Origin: Cyanobacteria bacterium K_DeepCast_35m_m2_155
GTDB lineage: Bacteria; Cyanobacteriota; Cyanobacteriia; PCC-6307; Cyanobiaceae
Assembly: GCA_016882285.1 (NCBI GenBank)
Contig: VGQS01000002.1
Span: 1 to 50,013, forward strand
Reading direction: 5' to 3'
Length of the DNA stretch: 50,013 nucleotides
The stretch's first letter is position 1, and each line of letters starts with the position of its first letter. The position numbers were made by a program, and so were the translations under genes. This document shows positions 1 to 7,108 of the stretch, one piece after another. The notes under the pieces are model-generated. The model was given only the letters and a program-made list of their open reading frames with translations, was not told the DNA's origin and made no database searches.

Positions 1-479
1 CCGGCAGCCGCCTCGAGTACGAGGGCATCCCCTGCTTCAGCCCCGAGATCTTTGCCTGGTTGCGCAACCCCAACCCCTCGGCGTTCAAGAGCTTCCGCAA
101 GGGGGTGAACGAACTGCGCGAAGAGGGCGCCGTGCAGATCCTCTACGACACCGACGAGAGCAAGCGCGATCCGATTCTGGCGGCGGTGGGCCAGCTGCAG
201 CTCGAGGTGGTGCAGTACCGGCTCGAAAACGAATACGGCGTGCAGACCCGGCTCGAGCCCCTGGGCTTCTCGGTGGCCCGCTGGGTGGTGGGCGGCTGGC
301 CGGCGCTTGAGGCGGTGGGCCGCATCTTCAACTGCAAGACCGTGCGCGACGCCTGGAGGCGCCCCGTGCTGCTGTTCAAGAACGACTGGAACCTGAACCA
401 ACTGGCCGAAGACCATCCCGAGCTGGAGCTGAGCGCCGTGGCACCGGTGGTCAGCGGGGTCGAGCCGATCAGCCTCTGA
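1..479 (+). CDS. prfC: Peptide chain release factor 3, C-terminal part (truncated by the window edge)
   Basis: The open frame enters from the left edge (codons in phase from base 3) and stops at 477-479, giving the last ~159 residues. RF3 is a GTPase that recycles RF1/RF2 from the ribosome after termination. The visible part is the RF3-specific C-terminal domain: the run [15 protein letters not shown], then [11 protein letters not shown]-like text ([20 protein letters not shown]) and the closing [18 protein letters not shown] segment match the family's end. The GTPase domain lies outside the window. The identification rests on the C-terminal domain only, but the order and spacing of these motifs are characteristic. 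Confidence 0.93.
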   Translation, partial: GSRLEYEGIPCFSPEIFAWLRNPNPSAFKSFRKGVNELREEGAVQILYDTDESKRDPILAAVGQLQLEVVQYRLENEYGVQTRLEPLGFSVARWVVGGWPALEAVGRIFNCKTVRDAWRRPVLLFKNDWNLNQLAEDHPELELSAVAPVVSGVEPISL

Positions 480-561
480 GCCGATCAGCCGCTGATCTGA
501 GCGGGCGACCACAGCAGCGGGGCGGCCGCGCCAGACTGGCCTGTAACGAAGTGTCACGCCC

Positions 562-798
562 ATGCCACAGCCCATTTGGCTGGTGCGGCCCCGCCCCGAC
601 GGGGGCTGCGACTACGTCAGCTTCGTGCCTGCCCAGCCAGGCAGCACCGCCACCGTTGAAATGCGTGAGGGCAGTCATCTGCCGCCCCAGATGCCCCTGC
701 TCAAACGGCGCCACCGGCTCAGGCCCGAGGAGGCCGAGCGCTGCCGTCAGCAGTTGCAACAGAACGGCGGCTATCGCTGCAGCGAGCCCCTGTTTTGA
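562..798 (+). CDS. Small cyanobacterial protein, DUF1651-like
   Basis: 78 residues, soluble, no signal peptide. The C-terminal half (LLKRRHRLRPEEAERCRQQL followed by a GGYRCSEPLF end) resembles the picocyanobacterial DUF1651 pattern: LLK plus a basic stretch, an amphipathic helix, a Gly/aromatic turn, then a terminal EP-aromatic. The N-terminal half (WLVRP... YVSFVP) would be the beta part. No function is known for the family. It sits alone between prfC and the CPP1-like gene, 82 bp after prfC and 48 bp before the next gene. The family assignment is by eye and moderate; that it is a gene is likelier than not. Confidence 0.6.
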   Translation: MPQPIWLVRPRPDGGCDYVSFVPAQPGSTATVEMREGSHLPPQMPLLKRRHRLRPEEAERCRQQLQQNGGYRCSEPLF

Positions 799-846
799 AG
801 CTGCCTCGATACGCTCAAGGCAGCACCAAGGCCCACCGGATCGGCC

Positions 847-1536
847 ATGAACTCCAGCCCTGACCAATCCCAGCCGGCGGCCGACGCCCCCGATCCCTAT
901 GCGCTGCTCGGCGTCAGCGCCGATGCCAGCTTCGAGGACGTGCAACAGGCCAAGCAGGCCAGGCTGGTCGATGTGGGCGACGATCCGCTCGCCCGGGCCC
1001 GGGTGGAAGCGGCCTACGACGCCGTGCTCATGGGCCGGCTCAAGGAGCGCCAGCAGGGCAAGGTGAGCACGGCTGCACGCAGCGCTTCGGTGCGCGAAGA
1101 CAAGGTGGCCACGACCAAGCCTGCGTCAGCTGGGCTGTCCTCGCTGCCCAAACTGCCAGCCCTGCCGCGTCCTGGCAATCTGCCGCAGCTGAACCTGCCG
1201 AGCCTGGCTTTGGAGCAGGGCCAGAGCCGCTGGATCACCCTGGGCGTCGCTGCTGCCCTGATCGGCCTGTTGGTTCTGGTGCCTGCGGCAAGTCCCGAGT
1301 TGCTGTTGGCCCTTGGCACGTTGGCTGCAGTGGCCGCACTTCAGCGCCGCAACCGCCGCTTCTGGGCTGCGGTGGGCTGGAGCTTTGGCCTGCTTGTGCT
1401 GGGCCTGGCGCTGGGGGCGCTGTTGGGCGGTGCGTTGTCGGCTGAACTGCCTTTGGGGCTGCCGCTGAATCCGGCTCAGGTGCAGAGCCTTCCAGCTCTG
1501 CTGCTGCTGGCACTGGGAGCGTTGCTCATCGCTTGA
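847..1536 (+). CDS. CPP1-like J-domain-related membrane protein (DUF3353)
   Basis: 229 residues. Residues ~15-75 form a J-like domain (PDPYALLGVSADASFEDVQQ ... VEAAYDAVLMGRLKERQQGK) without the HPD tripeptide of true DnaJ proteins. A Ser/Ala/Pro linker follows, then three or four hydrophobic helices from about residue 125 to the end. This is the layout of the cyanobacterial and plastid CPP1 (chaperone-like protein of POR1) family, which in plants stabilises protochlorophyllide oxidoreductase and holds it at the membrane. The same role here is inferred. The gene is convergent with hslO, leaving 8 bp between the stops. The ATG at 847 is the first good start. Confidence 0.85.
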   Translation: MNSSPDQSQPAADAPDPYALLGVSADASFEDVQQAKQARLVDVGDDPLARARVEAAYDAVLMGRLKERQQGKVSTAARSASVREDKVATTKPASAGLSSLPKLPALPRPGNLPQLNLPSLALEQGQSRWITLGVAAALIGLLVLVPAASPELLLALGTLAAVAALQRRNRRFWAAVGWSFGLLVLGLALGALLGGALSAELPLGLPLNPAQVQSLPALLLLALGALLIA

Positions 1537-1544
1537 TGGGCCGT

Positions 1545-2471
1545 TCAGGCCGCCTCGGCGGCCAGCTCGGCAATCAGCTCCTGCAGTTCATTGCCACCCA
1601 CCTGGTAGACCTCGCTGCAGAAGTGGCAGGTCAGTTCTGCCTTGCCGTCTTCATCGAGCATGGCGCTGAGCTCGTCGCGGCCCAACAGCTTGAGGGCGTT
1701 GACGCTGCGGCGATGGGAGCAGGGGCAGTGAAAACTCACGTCCTGCTCGGCGGCTCCGCCGGCGCCATCGAGCGGTTGGGGGTCGAGATCGGGAAAGATG
1801 TCGACCAGCAGTTGGCGCAGATCGCCGTCGCAGGCGGCCAGGCGCTGGCTGAAGCCGCTGACCTCACGGCAGCGCTCTTCAAGCATGGCCACTAGGGCGG
1901 GTTCGTGGGCCGCCTTCGGCAGCACCTGCACCAGCACGCCGCCGCTGCAGCGCACCCCTTTGCTGTCGATCTGCTCGCCCACAAACACCGCCGAGGGGGT
2001 TTGCTCGGAGTGCAGCAGGTACGACGCCACGTCGTCGCCGATGCCGCCGCTCACCAGTTCGACGGTGCTGCTGTAGGGCTCACCTTCGCCCAGATCGCGC
2101 ACGACATGCAGATAACCGGTACCGGCGGCGGCTTTGAAATCGAAGTGGTGCAACCCGTCGGGTTCGCTCACCAGGTCGAGCTCCAGCCCCGGATTGCCCA
2201 CATAGCCCCGCACCGTGCCATCGCGGCCGGCATCGACCATCAGGCCCTTGAGCGGGCCGTCAGAGGCGATGCGCAGGTTGACGCGGCCGTGGGCCACTTT
2301 CATCGAACTGGCCAACAGCAACCCCGCGGTCATGGCACGGCCCAACAGGGCTGTGGTCAGATACGACAGGCCGTGGCGGCGGCGGGCGTAGCGGCTGGCC
2401 ACCGTGGTGCTCACGGCCACCAGACGAATGCCACCGCCGGCAGCGGTGGCCCGCAGCAACCCATCGCTCAT
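1545..2471 (-). CDS. hslO: Hsp33 redox-regulated holdase chaperone
   Basis: 308 residues, typical Hsp33 length. Hsp33 is a cytosolic holdase that is inactive while four C-terminal cysteines bind zinc and becomes active when they are oxidised. The zinc site is visible as CPC (about residues 245-247) and CHFC (about 282-285). The N-terminal core contains the family block [17 protein letters not shown] and [11 protein letters not shown]. The ATG at 2471 overlaps the stop of the upstream ATPase gene by four bases (ATGA), so the two are probably translated in tandem. A GC-rich 7-bp hairpin (1549-1564) lies within its last codons and could help end transcription toward the convergent CPP1-like gene. 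Confidence 0.96.
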   Translation of the reverse strand: MSDGLLRATAAGGGIRLVAVSTTVASRYARRRHGLSYLTTALLGRAMTAGLLLASSMKVAHGRVNLRIASDGPLKGLMVDAGRDGTVRGYVGNPGLELDLVSEPDGLHHFDFKAAAGTGYLHVVRDLGEGEPYSSTVELVSGGIGDDVASYLLHSEQTPSAVFVGEQIDSKGVRCSGGVLVQVLPKAAHEPALVAMLEERCREVSGFSQRLAACDGDLRQLLVDIFPDLDPQPLDGAGGAAEQDVSFHCPCSHRRSVNALKLLGRDELSAMLDEDGKAELTCHFCSEVYQVGGNELQELIAELAAEAA

Positions 2472-3115
2472 GCCGCTCTTAGCTCTTGGGGCATCGTACG
2501 GAGCTTGCCTTCCACCAGCTGCCAGCTGGGACCTGTGATGCCGGCAAACAGCTCGGGCTCATGGCTGACCACCAGTAGGCAACGGTCGCGGGCCAGCTGG
2601 GCCAGCAGCGCCAAGATGTCGCCGCTGACGCTCCAGTCGAGCCCGGCGGTGGGCTCATCGAGCAGCAGCACCTGAGGGCGCCGCAACAGCTGCACCGCCA
2701 GTGCCAGGCGCCGTTGCTGCCCGCCGCTGAGCTGCTCGGGCGCCTGGCTGAAGGACAGGCCCTCGAGTCCCACCTGGGCCAGCACCGTGGCGGCGTCGTC
2801 AGCACTGAGGCGCCGATGCCCCAGCTTGAGTTCCTGCCCCACCGTCAGGCCCAGAAAATGGCGCTCGGGAAACTGGAACACCAGTCCGCACAGCCAGCGC
2901 CGCTGCCGGCCGTTGAGCTTGCGACCCTGCCAGCGCACGGCGCCCGCGCTGGGTTCTGCCAGGCCGCTGATCACCTCGAGCAGGGTGGTCTTGCCGCAGC
3001 CACTGCGCCCAGCCACCAGCCCCAGCTGCCCGGGGGCAAGGGTCAGATCGATGCCGTTGAGCACCGGAGTGGCTGAGGTGGCGCTTTGATAACAGACGCC
3101 GTCGAGTTCGAGCAT
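2468..3115 (-). CDS. ABC transporter ATPase, ECF/CbiO type
   Basis: 215 residues from ATG 3115; the frame is open further upstream but that part reads as non-family sequence. Walker A is GRSGCGKTT (about residue 35), the Q-loop is [10 protein letters not shown], the signature is [12 protein letters not shown], Walker B is [12 protein letters not shown], and the H-loop is VVSHEPE. The QFPE Q-loop is typical of CbiO/EcfA ATPases of energy-coupling-factor importers for metals or vitamins. No T or S membrane component is adjacent, so the substrate cannot be named. It is the first gene of a two-gene unit with hslO and is divergent from the DUF3531 gene, with 45 bp between the starts. Confidence 0.88.
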   Translation of the reverse strand: MLELDGVCYQSATSATPVLNGIDLTLAPGQLGLVAGRSGCGKTTLLEVISGLAEPSAGAVRWQGRKLNGRQRRWLCGLVFQFPERHFLGLTVGQELKLGHRRLSADDAATVLAQVGLEGLSFSQAPEQLSGGQQRRLALAVQLLRRPQVLLLDEPTAGLDWSVSGDILALLAQLARDRCLLVVSHEPELFAGITGPSWQLVEGKLRTMPQELRAA

Positions 3116-3160
3116 GGGGTTGTTTGCTGAAATCAACGTAAGCACCTGCGCCGCTGCCCC

Positions 3161-3634
3161 ATGGAGATTCAGTTTCGCGAGATCGATCCGTTCAACTGCT
3201 GGATCTGGCTGCGCACCGCCCACCCCCTTGGTGCCGGCGAGAGGGGCTACATCGAAACGGCCTTCGACAGCTGGTTCTTTCTGGGCAAGCTCGGCGGCTT
3301 CAACGCCGAGAACCTGCAGACCCATGAGGCCGAAGGCGCCGAGCTCAGCTGGCTGAGCTACGACCTCGAAGACGCCGAACGTGCCATGCCGGCCCTGATG
3401 CACAACATGGGCCCGCTCGAGGTGCAGGGCTGCTGGGCGCGCTGCTGGGTGGATCTGGGCACCAGCGATGCCGTGGCAGTCGATGTGTTGATCAATGCCC
3501 TGCGCCAGCTCGACAACGACGTTGTCGAGATCGAACAGCTGCTGATCGGTGGCCTCAATGACGACTGGCCGATCGAGGAGCAACCCGAGGCGATGTTTGC
3601 GGGCCTCGACGCCCTTGATGACGTGGTCGATTGA
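3161..3634 (+). CDS. DUF3531 family protein (cyanobacteria and plastids)
   Basis: 157 residues, soluble, acidic. The conserved blocks of DUF3531 are all present: EIDPFNCWIWL near the start, DSWFFLGKLGGFNAENLQ (about 36-55), MPALMHNMGPLEV, the WARCWVDLGTSDAVAVDVLI block (about 90-110) and IEQLLIGGLNDDWPIE. The family is shared by cyanobacteria and plants and has no established biochemical role. The gene is followed after three bases by rsmE and is probably co-transcribed with it. Family identity is confident; function is unknown. Confidence 0.9.
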   Translation: MEIQFREIDPFNCWIWLRTAHPLGAGERGYIETAFDSWFFLGKLGGFNAENLQTHEAEGAELSWLSYDLEDAERAMPALMHNMGPLEVQGCWARCWVDLGTSDAVAVDVLINALRQLDNDVVEIEQLLIGGLNDDWPIEEQPEAMFAGLDALDDVVD

Positions 3635-3637
3635 GCC

Positions 3638-4384
3638 GTGGCACGGGAAGCGCGGCGGCTGCTGATCACCCCCCAGAGGCTGGCCCAGGCAGCGGGGTCA
3701 ATGGCCGGCCCCGTGTTGCTGCCCCTCGACAAGCAAGAAGCTCACTATGTGCAGCGGGTGCTGCGGCTGAGGCCCGGTGATCCCATCGCGCTGGTCGATG
3801 GGGCTGGTCACCGTTGGCCGGCTGCTGTGGAGATTGGTGCGGCACGCCTGCTGGTGCCGCTGGATCAGCCGGCTGAGGTTGAGTCGCCGCCAGCGCCTTC
3901 GCTGCAGCTGGCGGTGGCATTGCCCCGCCAGGGCAGCGACGTGCTGCTGCGCATGGTCTGCGAGCTGGGGATCGACCTGATCCAGCCCCTGCTGGCCGAG
4001 CGCAGCGTTCAGGAGCACTGGAACGCCCAGCGCTCGGCGGTGATCCTGCGCGAGGCGCTTGAGCAATGCGAGCGGTTGTGGTTGCCGCAGCTGGAGCAAC
4101 CGCAGCCGGCTTTGCCCTGGTTGCAGGCTGCAGCAGGCGTGCGCTTTCTGGCGACCACGCGCCGCCCCGATGTGCTGCCCCTGGCTGAGGCCCTGGCTGC
4201 GAATGTCCCTGCGGATGCGAGCTGCATCAGCGTGGCGATTGGCCCTGAAGGGGGCTGGAGTCCTGCAGAAGAAGCCCAGGCGATCTGCTCAGGCTGGCTA
4301 CCGGTCAGCCTTGGCACAACCATTTTGCGCACCGCCACTGCGGCCGTGGCCGCTGTGGCGGGGCTGTGCAGCTGGCGCCATTAG
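3638..4384 (+). CDS. rsmE: 16S rRNA m3U1498 methyltransferase
   Basis: 248 residues from GTG 3638, which lies three bases after the DUF3531 stop. RsmE is a SPOUT-fold enzyme that N3-methylates U1498 in the decoding centre. The N-terminal PUA-like part includes HYVQRVLRLRPGDPIALVDG. The C-terminal knot that binds S-adenosylmethionine is AIGPEGGWSPAEE ... SLGTTILRTATAAVAAVA, the family hallmark. The last four bases overlap the convergent gene on the other strand. Length and motifs are ordinary. Confidence 0.95.
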   Translation: MAREARRLLITPQRLAQAAGSMAGPVLLPLDKQEAHYVQRVLRLRPGDPIALVDGAGHRWPAAVEIGAARLLVPLDQPAEVESPPAPSLQLAVALPRQGSDVLLRMVCELGIDLIQPLLAERSVQEHWNAQRSAVILREALEQCERLWLPQLEQPQPALPWLQAAAGVRFLATTRRPDVLPLAEALAANVPADASCISVAIGPEGGWSPAEEAQAICSGWLPVSLGTTILRTATAAVAAVAGLCSWRH

Positions 4385-4770
4385 CTGCGGAACAGGCCCG
4401 CCGCCATGGTTTTGAAGCCAGCCAGATTGGCGCCGGCGCGGCGGCGGCGGGTGGGCACGGCATTGGCCGGATTGAGGCACTCCGGCGCAAAGGTGGCCAT
4501 CGTTGCGGCCGGCTTGGCCTCCTGAGCGGCGCGCAGTTCAGCGGCGATCGCTTCGGCGGTCGTCAGGGTTGCGGCACTGGCCGGGGCGCCAGCAGGAGCC
4601 GCAGCTGAGACGGCAACAGGCTTGGCGGCAGCCGGCTTGGTGGCAGCAGGCTTGGTGGCAGCAGCCTCCTGTTTGGCTGCTGGCTTCTCAGGAGCGATCG
4701 CCACCGTGGCGGGTTTGGCACCCTCGCTGCCCAGATCCAGAAAGAAGCTGCCCTTGTTGTTGAACACCAT
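4381..4770 (-). CDS. Cyanobacterial hypothetical protein with Lys/Pro/Ala linker
   Basis: 129 residues. A short N-terminal block (MVFNNKGSFFLDLG) and a C-terminal block (APECLNPANAVPTRRRRAGA then NLAGFKTMAAGLF) look conserved. They are joined by a low-complexity Ala/Lys/Pro linker partly built from a 15-bp tandem repeat. I recognise the arrangement as a picocyanobacterial conserved hypothetical without a named family. The basic RRRR stretch in the C-terminal block might contact nucleic acid or a membrane surface; this is speculation. It is convergent with rsmE (4-bp overlap) and divergent from the DUF92 gene. Confidence 0.7.
   Translation of the reverse strand: MVFNNKGSFFLDLGSEGAKPATVAIAPEKPAAKQEAAATKPAATKPAAAKPVAVSAAAPAGAPASAATLTTAEAIAAELRAAQEAKPAATMATFAPECLNPANAVPTRRRRAGANLAGFKTMAAGLFRS
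4621..4665. repeat. 15-bp tandem repeat, three copies, coding
   Basis: Three successive near-identical copies of cttggtggcagcagg (4621-4635, 4636-4650, 4651-4665; the first differs at two positions). On the minus strand they encode repeated AATKP-type pentapeptides in the linker of the protein at 4381-4770. Slippage-prone, so the linker length probably varies between strains. Confidence 0.8.
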
Positions 4771-4872
4771 CTGAAGCGCACAGCTGGGCTGATTATCTGC
4801 GCTTGGGTTGCCGGGCGCGGCGCTTCCTTAGGGCAGTGCAACACAGTGGGGCCACTGCTCTGTGTTGCCGCC

Positions 4873-5643
4873 ATGGACGCTGCCCCCCTCCAGAGCCTGC
4901 AGCACTGGCTTGCGGCTGCCGCCATCAATGCCGCGTTGATCGCGGCGGCCAGCCGGGTGCCGTTGCTGACGCCGGCTGGCTGGGCCCATGCCGCGGCCCT
5001 GGGTACCGTGCTGTGGGGCTGTATGGGGCCGGCTGGCTGGTTGGCGGTCGTCGCCTATCTGGCGCTGGGTTCGCTGGTGACGCGGCTCGGTTTTGCTGCC
5101 AAGGCAGCACGTGGTCTGGCGGAGGCCCGTGGCGGGCGCCGCGGCCCCGAAAACGTCTGGGGTTCGGCTGCAACAGGAGCCCTGCTGGCGCTGTTGATGC
5201 CGCTGGTCAACGAGGCCCAGCATGCCGTGCTGCTGGTGGGCTTTGCCGCCAGTTTTGCCGCCAAACTGGCCGACACCTTCGGCAGCGAAATCGGCAAACG
5301 CTGGGGCAAACACACGGTGCTGATCACCAGCCTGCGGCCCGTTGCTCCCGGCAGCGAAGGGGCGATCAGCCTCGAGGGCACAGCTGCAAGCCTGGTGGGC
5401 GGGCTGCTGATGGCCGTGATCTGCGCCGGCCTGGGCTTGCTGCATGGGTTGCCCAGCGGCACGGCAGGAACGCTCGGAACCATCACCCTGGTGACGGTTG
5501 TGGCCCTGCTGGCCACCCTGCTCGAGAGCGTGATCGGTGCGACCCTGCAGCAGCGCTGCGCATGGCTGAGCAATGAATTAGTCAATGCTCTGCAGACCGC
5601 CCTCGCTGCGCTGCTGGCCATGGCTGCAGCGGTGGTGCTCTGA
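4873..5643 (+). CDS. DUF92 integral membrane protein, VTE6-like
   Basis: 256 residues from ATG 4873; an alternative in-frame start at 4846 would add nine residues with no family character. The protein has about six hydrophobic helices and the DUF92 signature region: RLGFAAKAARGLAEARGGRR, then the block KLADTFGSEIGKRWGK (about 135-150), then GSEGAISLEGTAAS. In plants and cyanobacteria the DUF92 relatives VTE6 and its homologues act as phytyl-phosphate kinases, making phytyl diphosphate for tocopherol and phylloquinone. Assigning that reaction here is inference from family. It is convergent with the sigma factor gene (66 bp between the stops). Confidence 0.85.
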   Translation: MDAAPLQSLQHWLAAAAINAALIAAASRVPLLTPAGWAHAAALGTVLWGCMGPAGWLAVVAYLALGSLVTRLGFAAKAARGLAEARGGRRGPENVWGSAATGALLALLMPLVNEAQHAVLLVGFAASFAAKLADTFGSEIGKRWGKHTVLITSLRPVAPGSEGAISLEGTAASLVGGLLMAVICAGLGLLHGLPSGTAGTLGTITLVTVVALLATLLESVIGATLQQRCAWLSNELVNALQTALAALLAMAAAVVL

Positions 5644-5709
5644 GTCGTCTTGTCAGTCGTGACCATGGTCAACAGTGCAAGGACCCCGCAGAGGCGTACT
5701 GCGTTGCGA

Positions 5710-6294
5710 TCAGCAGGCGACGGCTTCGCTCACCACATCGAGCAGGGTCAGGGCGCTGGTGTCTGGGTTGCTGCAGCCTTGAATCGGGGCATCGAGGCTT
5801 TGCAGGCGCAGGGCCCGCTGCACAGCACCGGCCTCGCGCAGCTGCTCGGTGCGGCAGCCCAGGGCACGGGCCAGTGCGCCCTCGCCCAGGGGCAGCAGGC
5901 CGCGTTGGTGGCGCTGCTGCTGCAGGCTGCAGATCCGCTGCTGCAGTTCGCGCAGGCGGCGTGGGGTCTTGATCGGCTGATAGCGGTCGCGCTCTTCGTG
6001 CTGCATGGCACCGCGAATGAACGGGACGGCCACCGTGCTGAGGTTCAGGCCGCGCTTGGGGTCGAACGCTTCAATCGCTTTGATCAGCCCGATGCAGCCC
6101 ACCGACACCAGGTCGTCGTAGCCGAGCCTGCCTTTGTCCCGCTGGCTGGCGGCGACCCGGTGCACCAGGCCCAGATTGGCTACGACCAGCTGGTTGCGCA
6201 GCCTTACACGGCGTGCGGGCTGATTGCAGCGGTGCAGCTGCTCCAGCAGCACGCGGTTGAGTTGGTGTGTGGGGGTGGGGGCTGGCTGTGGCAT
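5710..6294 (-). CDS. Group-3 (SigF-like) sigma factor lacking region 4
   Basis: 194 residues. Region 2 is clear: LVVANLGLVHRVA, GYDDLVSVGCIGLIKAIEAF, DPKRGLNLSTVAVPFIRGAM and QHEERDRYQPIKTPRRLREL. The FIRGAMQHEERDR wording is that of SigF/SigB-type factors (compare YIRGEIQHYLRD). A region-3-like helix (GALARALGCRTEQLREAG) and the phrase QSLDAPI follow. The protein then stops 25 residues later, with no region 4 (the helix-turn-helix that reads the -35 element). The space downstream is only 66 bp before the convergent DUF92 gene, so no detached region 4 is hidden there. It may recognise extended -10 promoters or act with a partner; that is inference. Confidence 0.85.
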   Translation of the reverse strand: MPQPAPTPTHQLNRVLLEQLHRCNQPARRVRLRNQLVVANLGLVHRVAASQRDKGRLGYDDLVSVGCIGLIKAIEAFDPKRGLNLSTVAVPFIRGAMQHEERDRYQPIKTPRRLRELQQRICSLQQQRHQRGLLPLGEGALARALGCRTEQLREAGAVQRALRLQSLDAPIQGCSNPDTSALTLLDVVSEAVAC

Positions 6295-6379
6295 GGCTGG
6301 CTTGGACGCGTGGAGCGGGCAGGCAGCGGTCGGGCTGCTTGCGTGTTTTCACGGTCCACCAGCACGACAGCGGTTCGCC

Positions 6380-6418
6380 TCACCCCAGCCGGTGAAGTCA
6401 CCTCACCCGTTGGGGTGA
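6380..6418. promoter_or_regulatory. Clustered TCACC/GGTGA inverted repeats before the sigma gene
   Basis: Within 39 bp there are two adjacent dyads: TCACC (6380-6384) with GGTGA (6391-6395), and TCACCC (6403-6408) with GGGTGA (6413-6418) around a GTTG loop. The outer arms TCACCCC/GGGGTGA also pair. The array lies 86-124 bp upstream of the sigma factor start and 10 bp after the stop of the SGNH hydrolase gene, both on the minus strand. No T-tract follows on the minus strand, so an operator or a weak terminator are both possible. Confidence 0.5.
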
Positions 6419-6427
6419 ATGTTCTGC

Positions 6428-7108
6428 TCAGCTGAGCGTCGGGGTGGTCAGACCCAGGGGCTGCAGCTCAGCCCATTGCAACAGGGCCGGCCAGCTGCGC
6501 AGCTGCTCGAACACCTGACGGTGACCGTCGCTGTTGAGGTGCAGACCGTCGCTGCTCAGCCATTGCGGCCAGCGCGGATCGCCCATCAACCGCTCCAGCA
6601 GCGGCAGAAACGGCACATCGGCGGCCAGGCAGGCCTCCTCAAGCAGGCGCTCATAGCGGTGGATGTCGCTGAGGCTGTACCAGAGAACATCGGCATAGGG
6701 CATGGCGTCTTCGAGGACAGGGCTCAGGCCGATCACAAACACCGGAGCGATCTGCCGCGCCAACGGCAGCAGTTGCTCAAGGCCGAACAGAAAGCCATCG
6801 GGGTCGAGCTGATGGCGCCCATCGCGGCGACCCACCCGGGCCGAGTCGTTGAGCCCGATGCCGAGCAGCACGCCCTGGGGTTGCTGCCGGCGCAGTTCGC
6901 CGCGGCAGCCGACTTCGCCGGGCAGCCGCGCGCTGAGCCGCTCGAGCCCATCGCCGCGAACCCCCAGGTTGTAGACGACCGGGCCGCCCGGCAGCTCCAT
7001 CCAGTGACGGCGCAGGCGTTCACACCAGCCCCCTTCGAGCGGATCACCCCAGCCAAAAACACCGCTGTCGCCCAGGGCGATCAGCTTCTTGGGGATCGGC
7101 AGCGTCAT
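6428..7108 (-). CDS. SGNH/GDSL-family hydrolase
   Basis: 226 residues, cytosolic (no signal peptide). All four SGNH blocks are visible: block I LIALGDSGVFGWGD (Ser nucleophile, ~residue 14), block II Gly in YNLGVRGDG, block III GIGLNDS (Asn), and block V SSDGLHLNSDGH with the catalytic Asp and His. The family hydrolyses esters of lipids, sugars or small molecules; the substrate cannot be read from sequence. The start ATG 7108 overlaps the stop of the fused phosphonate permease gene by four bases, so it is the last gene of the phn operon. That hints at a link to phosphorus-ester metabolism but does not prove one. Confidence 0.9.
   Translation of the reverse strand: MTLPIPKKLIALGDSGVFGWGDPLEGGWCERLRRHWMELPGGPVVYNLGVRGDGLERLSARLPGEVGCRGELRRQQPQGVLLGIGLNDSARVGRRDGRHQLDPDGFLFGLEQLLPLARQIAPVFVIGLSPVLEDAMPYADVLWYSLSDIHRYERLLEEACLAADVPFLPLLERLMGDPRWPQWLSSDGLHLNSDGHRQVFEQLRSWPALLQWAELQPLGLTTPTLS

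Noticed and set aside
541-560. GTA-N8-TCA sequence resembling an NtcA site before the 78-aa gene
   Set aside because: The right half-site is not TAC, and it lies only about 6 bp from the start codon, too close for a class II NtcA promoter.
1549-1564. GGCCGCC/GGCGGCC hairpin at the end of hslO
   Set aside because: It is inside coding sequence (Ala-Glu-Ala codons) without a T-tract; a terminator role cannot be supported.
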